DNA of 64,000 nucleotides from Heterobilharzia americana (Eukaryota > Platyhelminthes > Trematoda > Strigeidida > Schistosomatidae): contig OX104127.1 of the NCBI GenBank assembly GCA_944470555.2, forward strand, positions 55,956,140-56,020,139. The letters are read 5' to 3'. Both the position numbers and the translations under genes were made by a program. The notes under the pieces are model-generated. The model was not told the origin of the DNA. It ran no database searches and saw only the letters and a list, made by a program, of their open reading frames with translations. Positions within the stretch are counted from its first letter, which is position 1; every line of letters starts with the position of its first letter. Below, in pieces: positions 57,527-64,000 of the stretch.

Positions 57527-57761
57527 ATTTTCTAATTCGTTTCTTTCAATAATGAGAAATGTGTCATCTATATATATATCGGATCCAAAATTTCAATTTG
57601 ATCAACGACAATAAAACAGTTTCTAATCTTTGCATTATTCGTTCTGCATTTAGACTTGATATAACCGATCCCATTTATATTTCCTTATGTTTGTTTATGG
57701 AGTCTACCGTTGAAAATGTGTTGTAAGGTATAAGTCAACCAATTCCATCAAATTTGGGAAC

Positions 57762-57830
57762 CGGCAGGTACATCCAACTGACGAGTCCCAAATAGGATGA
57801 AGCGGGTATCCTGGATTCCACTGCTACCCA
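57762..57830 (+). ncRNA. Hammerhead ribozyme, damaged
   Basis: Core CTGACGAG at 57778-57785, stem II 'GTCCCAAATAGGAT' and 'TATC' before CTGGAT (57811-57816). The usual GAAA is GAAG (57799-57802), and stem I has ATCCAA against CTGGAT, so one pair is lost. Its tRNA head is missing. It is a fragment within PLE P5. Likely inactive. Confidence 0.6.
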
Positions 57831-58349
57831 CTATCCATCTTTATTATTGCGTGTGTTCCCAGACGTGTATGTTATTGTTAAGGAGAAGAGTCATTATATT
57901 CTTAGCTAGTTTCGGTTCAGTTGAGGTGTATACAGCTGTATCATTGAAAGAGATCATCAAACACAAGGCCATCAGAACAAGCTACTAAATAAATTATAGA
58001 CAAAACCTTATAGGTCATTTCTTTCCAAAGTTTGTACTAAGGATGTTATCTAGAGTGATAGTGTAAACTTCACGATTAAACCAATCAACAAAGTGAACAC
58101 AAAAACATCATTAAAGCTTTCCAGTGCTAGTTGATTTTCAATGGTTCTTCAACTAATGTCAGTCTTTCATAAATTTCAACTTCAGAAGATAGAAATGAAT
58201 TATTCCAACCTTTAGTGTTATCGCTTGTATTACACCGTCGTTGACTGGATCGAATTGATCAGTCTCTGTTGGCATATGGGCTCTGTACAAATGCCTCGAT
58301 ATTGCCTGTGTTTTAATTATGTATAGTAATGATGGATAGTGGCTAGTAG

Positions 58350-58405
58350 TGGAATTCAGGATGCGCATTTCGTCCTATTTGGGACTCATCAGCTGGATGT
58401 ACCTG
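58350..58405 (-). ncRNA. Hammerhead ribozyme
   Basis: Minus strand: ATCCAG, core CTGATGAG, stem II TCC-CAAATA-GGA, CGAAATGCGCATC and CTGAAT. The canonical CUGAUGA and GAAA cores are intact. Stem I has one mismatch (CTGAAT instead of CTGGAT). This is the arrangement of the schistosome Sm-alpha ribozyme, with a very short stem III. Cleavage is predicted after CATC. Confidence 0.8.
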
Positions 58406-58949
58406 CCCGCTCCCAGTGAATGATGTTGTTCCCACTGGGATTCGGACTCGGGAGAGATCGCTTCAAACACTCGAGCGTTGCCCGTTACACCACCGAGCGA
58501 CGACAGCCACTTCTTGTGTGATGGGTATGGTTTTAGTGTTACTGCTTGTATTATACCGTCGTTGCTGGATCCAACTGATCTGTCTCTGTTTGTTTATGGG
58601 CTTCTATGCGGATGCCTCGATATTGCCTGTGTTTTAATTATGTATAGTAATGATGACGAAATGCGCATCCTGGATTCCAAAGCCAACCACCACCCATTAT
58701 TACCATATATAATTGAAACACAGGCAATATCGAGGCATCCCCACAGAAGCCCATAGGCCAACAAAGACAGATCAATTCGATCCAGCCAACGACGGTATAA
58801 TACAAGCAGTAACATTAAAAAAGACTATATCCGTCGCACAAAAAGTGGCTGTCGTTGCTCGGTGGTGTAAAGGGCCACGCTTGAGTGTTTGAAGCGATCG
58901 CTCCCGAGTCCAAATCCCAGTGGGAACAACATCACTCACTGGGAGCGGG

Positions 58950-59010
58950 CAGGTACATCCAACTGACGAGTTCCAAATAGGATGAAGTGCGCATCCTGAA
59001 TTTCACTGCT
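58950..59010 (+). ncRNA. Hammerhead ribozyme, weakened
   Basis: Core CTGACGAG at 58963-58970, then 'TTCCAAATAGGATGAAG' where GAAG replaces GAAA, and 'GCGCATC' before CTGAAT. Stem I and the A15-U16 position are compromised. It is the terminal ribozyme of the plus half of the inverted composite. Confidence 0.65.
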
Positions 59011-59041
59011 AGCCACTATCTATCATTACTATTCCAACCTT

Positions 59042-59400
59042 ATCTAGGTTAATTTGTTTTCGACTTGTTCACGTCATCTTTTTTTGTCTTCTTTTCATCC
59101 ATTCTTTTAAAATTCACATTCTCTGTCAAAAATATAGAATATTCTTTTCATCCACCTAGAAATATCTACACTTCACTGATTTTCATAAGTTTCATACTTC
59201 TTTTTTTCCAATGTAAATGAGAGTTCAAGTTGTAAAAATCTTTTTCCCTCAAAAATTCTATTCATTTCATGTTATCTATATATGTACATTGATTTAAGCC
59301 TGCCTAACATGAATATAAGGAGGATAAAGTAACTGAAAATAATTCTTTTCACGCTTCAAATCTTTTTCTTTTTCTTATAAGGAAAATAATCACAAAAACC
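59042..59400. other. No gene seen
   Basis: AT-rich spacer between two SINE insertions, without a recognisable feature. Confidence 0.4.
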
Positions 59401-59517
59401 TGTTCTGTAGGTTTTTTATGATACCGTCGTGGTGTAGTAGATAACGTGCTGGCGTTTGAATCGATCGCTCCCGGGTCCAAATCCCGATGCGCAACAACAT
59501 CACTCACTGCGAGCCAG

Positions 59518-59575
59518 CAGGTACATCCAGCTGACGAGTCCCAAATTGGACGAAATGCTCATCCCGGATTCCAAT
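59518..59575 (+). ncRNA. Hammerhead ribozyme (first of dimer)
   Basis: ATCCAG (59525-59530), core CTGACGAG (59531-59538), stem II GTCC-CAAATT-GGAC, GAAA (59552-59555), short stem III 'TGCTCA', cleavage predicted after ATC (59561-59563), then CCGGAT. One stem I pair is a C against A mismatch (CCGGAT for CTGGAT). Cores complete. Confidence 0.85.
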
Positions 59576-59838
59576 GCTAGCCACGATACATCATTAACGT
59601 AATTAGATTGCTGGCAATATCGAGGCATCCGCAAAGGAGCCCATATGCCAATAGAGATCGATCAATTCGGTCGAATCAACGACGGTATCATATAAAATCA
59701 ATTATACTAAAATCTATACCCTTCGCACAAGAAGTGGCTATCGTGGATCGGTGGTGTAGTGGATAATGTGCTGGCGTTTGAATCGATCGCTCCCGAGTCC
59801 GAACCGTGGTGGGAACAATATCACTCACTGGGAGCCGA

Positions 59839-59900
59839 CAGGTACATCCAGCTGACGAGTCCCAAACGGGACGAAATGCTCATCCTGGATTCCCCTGCTA
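59839..59900 (+). ncRNA. Hammerhead ribozyme (second of dimer), best copy
   Basis: ATCCAG (59846-59851) pairs perfectly with CTGGAT (59885-59890). The core CTGACGA is followed by a fully paired stem II GTCCC-AAAC-GGGAC, GAAA, and a short stem III. Predicted cleavage after C59884. The loop sequences 'CAGGTAC' and 'TCCCCTGC' correspond to the stem I tertiary-contact loops of the schistosome ribozyme. I expect this copy to be active if transcribed. Confidence 0.9.
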
Positions 59901-59928
59901 GCCACGATCCATCATTGTTCTGTAGGTT

Positions 59929-60344
59929 GTTTAGCTTAGAAAAATTACCAGTTAAACATATTACTTTACTTGTTAAAAAACTAGTTGGTAGTCGGAATAG
60001 AAATCTGTGAATAAAACATCTGCTTCGTAGGTCTAAAAACTCAATTTTCATTATTGTAAAGCATATTTAAAGCAAAGCAAAATTAAAAGTTGTTTCAACT
60101 CACTCTCCTACTGTTCTGTTCACTTTTTGCATTATTTCTAGACAACTTGGTAGATTTGAAGATAACTTCAGTATTGTCGATGAAGCTAACCAATTCTTTT
60201 CTTGTCTTATATAGCCGTCTAATGCAACACCACGTTTTAGCAGTTTATCTGTTAAACTGGTGCTCATAGTTGTGGTATACCTCCATTTTTGTTGTCCAGC
60301 TTGTGGTAGACTCTCTCTGTGAAAATATTTTAAAAAATAGGCGA
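59929..60344. other. No gene seen
   Basis: No confident coding feature. A weak pair of 76-83 codon frames on opposite strands overlaps the SINE end and is not informative. Confidence 0.4.
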
Positions 60345-60785
60345 AATCAATTACAAAAACACTACCGAATGGCCGGATTCAAACCAGCGACTACCGGGTT
60401 ACTGGCCCGGTGCTGTATCGACTGATCTGCGAAGTCCAACTGCTGACCAGGATTTTATTTTACTTCAGTCACCAAGGATTTCACCCGACTACCATGTGAA
60501 TCCGTGACACATTACTACCGCTTGATCGTATTCACACTGGCTACTGCCTAGTCAGAACTTTTCATCCCAATCAAAATCTAACTGAATCAGAGGGGGGAAA
60601 TACCATACTGATTATCATTTGACTATCTGAGATAACCGTGATTTGACAGACTTGCAGTATTGATACTGGACGATGATTGGAAGTGAAATGAAAATCTGGA
60701 CAGTGGTCGGATTCGAACCAGCGACCACTGGGTTACCGACCCGGTGCTCTATCAACTGACCTACGACGTCTGACTGCTAAATTTA
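60345..60785 (-). mobile_element. tRNA-SINE family 2, tandem head-body-head
   Basis: On the minus strand a tRNA-like head (60785-60700; 'GGTTCGAATCC' B box) is followed by a body of about 250 bp with 'TCAAATCACGGTTATCTC' and 'GTGTGAATACGATCAAGC', and then a second tRNA-like head (60450-60360; 'GGTTTGAATCC'). The same body is found in plus orientation at 50300-50545. The repeated head shows a dimeric or circularly permuted structure. Confidence 0.75.
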
Positions 60786-61019
60786 TATCAAGCACCTCAG
60801 CTTATCTTGAACTGTACAGTTGTGGATTTAATTTTATCCCCATTAGTTGAAAGACTTGACAATCAGCTATGGTTAAATCTTTCAATCTTCCAACCACTGA
60901 CATTATATACTCTTGTAACCTTTGGTGATACTGCCTTCACATTTTGCACTGAAAGATGGATCAACGGTACCAGTATACTTCAGTTTTAAAGGTTTGTGGG
61001 GATTCACTGACTTCAAGTT

Positions 61020-61200
61020 AGTGTATGTCATAAAATGACATCAGTTGGAGAATCATTGGGAACCTAGAAGTGGTGAAAAACCGGTTCATCTTAGTATGAG
61101 ACTCCTCGGCAGTAGGCACTCATGAACTTGCCAGTCAACTTTCAGGTTCCCCACGTTACCATTGAGCCATTAGATTACAATCCAATGGTCCACATCTTCT
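61020..61200 (-). mobile_element. tRNA-derived SINE, family 1, decayed
   Basis: Minus strand wording 'ATTGGATTGTAATC', 'CAATGGTAACGTGG', then a body with 'GCCGAGGAGTCTCATACTAAG' and 'TCTCCAACTGATGTCA' matches family 1 with many changes. No intact B box remains. Confidence 0.65.
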
Positions 61201-61399
61201 GCTTATGTGACTTTACTATATAGCACGACATTTATCCACTGCTGTCGTTCAGTACCTGTTCTCAGGTTTGACTTGTTTGACCTCACCTGTTGCGACTTCT
61301 CATTAGAACTTCAGGAATCAAACCTCAAAGCAAGTCAGTGTTGAGGACTAGATTTATTTAATTTAAAGGTTCGCGGGGATTTATTTATTTTGAGAAGCT

Positions 61400-61560
61400 T
61401 GTACCACTGGATTTCAGACCAGTTGTTCAATAATAACACGCTGGTCGCAGAATCTGAAAGTCCCGGCAAGGTCACGGTTGGACACTACTGAGAAGTCCTA
61501 TACTATGAATAAACAACTGGTGTTCAGTCTTCCCAAATTTCGATTTCTTCTCAGTTGAAG
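61400..61560 (+). mobile_element. tRNA-derived SINE, family 1, decayed
   Basis: Plus strand: 'CAATAATAACACGCTGGTCG', 'ACTACTGAGAAGTCCTATACTA' and 'CAGTTGAAGTCAGT' follow the family order. The B box is lost. It is in opposite orientation to the copy at 61020-61200, about 200 bp away. Confidence 0.6.
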
Positions 61561-62069
61561 TCAGTTTATCTATCACATTTAGTTATGTCTAACCACCATC
61601 ATCATTAATCTTTCTTACAATCAAATCCTACAGTACCTATTGAATACAACTCCTGAATTTCAATCATGAAGCTCATTGTATGCATAAAATATATTCGACA
61701 TTGAATGTAATATGTTTTCCAAAATTCTAATTTCGTGAACTTTATAAAAATTGGCAAAAATTGAATGTGTGGAAATGTAGTCAAAGTACCTTCAAGGTAC
61801 TTTTGTTTTGATGAATTTTGAATTTGTAACTGTGGTTCTATCGCAAAAAGATCTCACTGACAATACAACGTGTAACACACCTTTAGATCAAGACGAAAAT
61901 ACCTTAAACATCTACATTATATAAGGTAGGTATATACAAGAGGGTGTCGGTAATTCTTGAGAGAAATTTCAAAACACACTCTGTAATCTAAGACAGTACA
62001 ACACAGGTCATCAATATATTATAATCATTTATGTCTACTCGAAAGCTTATTCTGTCTTATATATAAATA
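61561..62069. other. No gene seen
   Basis: AT-rich sequence without recognisable features. Confidence 0.4.
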
Positions 62070-62435
62070 AATAAATATTTTATTCTCAGATTATGAACTT
62101 AACACGAGAGAAATCGGTTTACAGACATCATCATATTGTTAACGATAGAGAAATCTACAAGAATTGAGAAGGCTCAAATCGTACCGAAGGGAAGATATTC
62201 AACTTTACATTAATATCAAAAGTGTATGAAAGTTATGAAGACAGTAGGAAACTATCACTTTACACATTGTTTACGAGTTTAGATCGTTCCATTCACCATT
62301 TTTTTTCATACTTAATTGGTATTTTTCGATATTTGTATTACAAATAGCCGACATATTTGACCAATCTGAATGATCAGATAAAGGTCTATTTTAACACCCG
62401 CGCATATTTTTATAGCTTCATTGATCAACAAGAAC
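62070..62435. repeat. Unclassified dispersed repeat, copy 2
   Basis: Partner of 1510-1915. It begins after a TAAA-rich tail (62063-62080), which on the minus strand follows an AATAAAA signal, consistent with a retroelement 3' end oriented on the minus strand. No coding region is seen in either copy, so the family is unknown. Confidence 0.55.
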
Positions 62436-62469
62436 TCAATTCAACCATTTCAGAAATCAATAAGTATCC

Positions 62470-62965
62470 ATATAACTGCACTCAGCATAAAGAACAAGAT
62501 CCGAATTTTTAACACCAACATCAGTCGTCGGTGCTGCTATATGGTTCAGAAACCCAGACACTCATCATCAACAGCTGCCTACGCTCAATCGATACTTAAG
62601 ATCAGATCAGATGGCTAGAAAAAATAAGCAAGAAGAAACTCTGGGAACGAACCAACGAAGCAAGAACCTATCATCCAACAAATATGCAGTGGAAGAGAGT
62701 GGAGATGGATTGAGCATACATTAAGAAGGTCGACTGAGAATATCACACGCCAAGCCAAGCTGTCGAGTGGAATCCAAATGGGAAACGACGAGTTGGGCTT
62801 CCTAACTGAGGGTGACATGGAGGAGATGATGTGAGGAAGAAATGAAAGCGTATGGGCAGTGGTGGAGCGAGGTTCAAAAGACTAGAGAGAAGAGAGTGGA
62901 ATGGAGGCGAGCTACTGAAGCTCTATATTCCACTAGGAACCCAAGGGGAGAAAAATAATAATAAT
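62470..62965 (+). mobile_element. SR2-like RTE 3' end, fragment L
   Basis: Plus strand: 'NKIRIFNTNISRRCCYMVQK' corresponds to the 'IRIFNTNVKSVLLYGSE' block, and the copy proceeds to 'GGAACCCAAGGGGAGAAA' and an AAT tail. The reading frame is broken several times. 5'-truncated. Confidence 0.8.
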
Positions 62966-63112
62966 GTAATCTAGGTGTATATCTAAGTTTGAACGTTTCG
63001 CACTCTTCAATTGTTACCGTTTCCACTAATATAGATCTATAACACTAGAAATAATTTTTGTGGGGCAAAGAAATAAACATTAGAAGAATTGTCGTCCAAT
63101 GATGATGGATCT

Positions 63113-63114
<2 letters not shown>

Positions 63115-63156
<42 letters not shown>
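63115..63156. repeat. (TA)n microsatellite
   Basis: An uninterrupted TA run of about 42 bp. No element attached. Confidence 0.95.
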
Positions 63157-63160
<4 letters not shown>

Positions 63161-63354
63161 TCTATAGATTTCCCATTGAAGTGTGAAGCATTATCTTATG
63201 AAGCAAGTTGCATCCAAGTTATTTTAAATTGTATTTGTCAAACCTAGATGAACGATTGTTAATCCTCATTAGTATATTTCTTTTGGTAACTTCCTAGTGA
63301 ATATTTCTTTATATTTCATATGACTTTGCTTTGTTTGATGCTTAAGTTGGAATT

Positions 63355-63540
63355 CATCATGGTCCGATATCAATTGAAAGAAAATTGGAAACCTGAGGGC
63401 ACTAGACAGCTGTTTTGTCCTAGTATGGGACTCTTCAGCAATGCATACCCATGACCCTGTCGGGGCTCCAACCCAGCGCCTTCGGGTTTCGTGGTCAGCA
63501 CGTTACCATTAAGCCAGCGGATCGGAATCAAATGGTCGGC
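63355..63540 (-). mobile_element. tRNA-derived SINE, family 1
   Basis: Minus strand: 'AATGGTAACGTGCTGACCAC' (A-box region), 'GGGTTGGAGCCCCG' (altered B box), 'GCTGAAGAGTCCCATACTAGG' and the 3' half of the body. A single, moderately diverged copy that ends without its tail. Confidence 0.7.
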
Positions 63541-64000
63541 ATTTTTTTTTTTTAATGAAAATCTATCTGATGGGAAAATCGCAAGATCGTAATTGTTACA
63601 TTTTACAACTGGCATGGTTACACAACTTTCAACCTAAGCAACTGAGAGAGATTGTTTTACTCAAAAATGTAATCTTCAGTTGAGTAAACTTTTTTCAAAG
63701 TATGGATGTATTTTCATGCAGGCGAGAATCAGTTATTAGTAATACGATTATATAAGGTATATACTAAAGATGCATTTTGATGTAGTGAGTATACCTTTTT
63801 GAGTTATATGTACAAATGACTGGTACATGCATTAGTAAAATAACCGAATTACTCAGTTCTATTTGATTACCAGATTATTATGACCTACACACTATAAAGT
63901 CATTTTAAACGCTGACGAAGAATGTGATAATACCCACCTTGAATAAACTTAAAGAATGTAATTGTTTGAAATGCTCCAATTTTGGTCAGTGGTCAACATG
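63541..64000. other. No gene seen
   Basis: AT-rich sequence to the window end. Wording near 63910 ('CGCTGACGAAGAATG') resembles a PLE 3' region, but there is too little to call. Confidence 0.3.

Larger units (their letters stand above)
55860..58130 (-). mobile_element. Penelope-like element P5, interrupted three times
   Basis: On the minus strand 'LETVLLSLIKLKFWIRYIDD' with 'TFLIIERNELEN' (RT catalytic block, both Asp present) is found at 57700-57540. It resumes as 'NAYKLINNIFDEIIFTSEE' left of a SINE pair, and the endonuclease end 'MKILVIGNTNNAKEFLEA' with 'CYSGDLALNTYM' is at 56325-56240. SINE-derived blocks at 55925-56113, 56977-57526 and 57745-57840 interrupt it. The RT wording identifies a PLE group different from P1-P4. 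Confidence 0.75.
58213..59029. mobile_element. Inverted hammerhead-SINE composite with 12-bp TSD
   Basis: A minus-oriented segment (58213-58650) holding body, hammerhead, tRNA-like region and body again is joined to a plus-oriented segment (58651-59029) holding ribozyme 3' half, body, tRNA-like region and ribozyme. The perfect repeat TATTCCAACCTT lies at 58201-58212 and 59030-59041. In the tRNA-like parts the A-box region reads 'GCTCGGTGGTGTAA' and the B-box region 'GAGTCC(A/G)AATCCCAG'. The arms pair over more than 200 bases around a short loop near 58650-58690. Confidence 0.85.
59414..59915 (+). mobile_element. Head-to-tail hammerhead-SINE dimer with 13-bp TSD
   Basis: Two tRNA-like regions (A-box regions around 59430 and 59750; 'GGGTCCAAATCCC' and 'GAGTCCGAACCGTGG' as B-box regions) and two hammerheads alternate with a period of 321 bp. 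The insertion covers about one and a half units and ends 'CTAGCCACGATCCATCA'. It is bounded by TGTTCTGTAGGTT at 59401-59413 and 59916-59928. The second B box is diverged, but the ribozymes are intact. Confidence 0.9.

Noticed and set aside
1..64000. CRISPR array, bacterial operon, phage or antiphage system
   Set aside because: All coding evidence is from eukaryotic retroelements; the short repeats are microsatellites and SINEs, with no regular spacer structure and no bacterial-type gene spacing.

Overview
The window looks like repeat-rich nuclear DNA of a digenean flatworm, most likely a schistosome. I infer this from the mobile elements: tRNA-headed SINEs carrying hammerhead ribozymes of the Schistosoma Sm-alpha type, SR2-like RTE elements, CR1-like LINEs, Gypsy pol fragments and many Penelope-like elements (PLEs). 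The sequence is AT-rich with TA and ATT microsatellites. I found no convincing complete host gene. Almost every recognisable coding stretch is a decayed retroelement. Two short exon-like segments (45991-46185 and 52984-53060) are the only weak host-gene candidates.

Layout. 1-3.4 kb: old repeat debris, with a CR1-like 3' UTR relic and an unclassified repeat that recurs at 62.1 kb. 3.4-15.5 kb: two minus-strand Gypsy pol fragments (3.4-3.8 and 13.9-15.5 kb) on either side of two plus-strand CR1-like LINEs, A (about 3.8-7.4) and B (about 7.7-12.9). 16-19 kb: a minus-strand non-LTR element, C. 19.7-23.3 kb: TA microsatellites, an unrecognised degenerate stretch and a CR1-like RT fragment broken by one stop codon. 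23.3-31.2 kb: mostly unannotatable, with two SINEs and a CR1 3' end. 31.3-44.3 kb: SR2-like RTE and PLE fragments in both orientations, including two nearly identical inverted RTE copies and an RTE inserted in a PLE. 44.8-47.5 kb: two large inverted repeats built from PLE 3' ends. 49-52.5 kb: another RTE-like tail, a PLE interrupted by a composite SINE, and an RTE fragment. 53-64 kb: RTE tails, a PLE riddled with SINEs, and a cluster of hammerhead-ribozyme SINEs.

The most interesting signal is architectural. Three insertions (55925-56113, 56977-57526 and 58213-59029) consist of two SINE copies in opposite orientations, yet each is bounded by a perfect 10-12 bp direct repeat. Each therefore appears to have entered the genome as one unit. 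A fourth (50139-50636) may be similar but has a weak target duplication. A fifth SINE insertion (59414-59915) is a head-to-tail dimer with a 321-bp period, two intact hammerhead cores and a 13-bp target duplication. PLE ends also occur as inverted pairs. Inverted or tandem dimer formation, possibly linked to circular or ribozyme-processed RNA templates, seems to recur in this locus, and transcripts across these palindromes could fold into long double-stranded RNA.

Coordinates of decayed elements are approximate, because I judged boundaries by eye from motifs and from repeats shared within the window.
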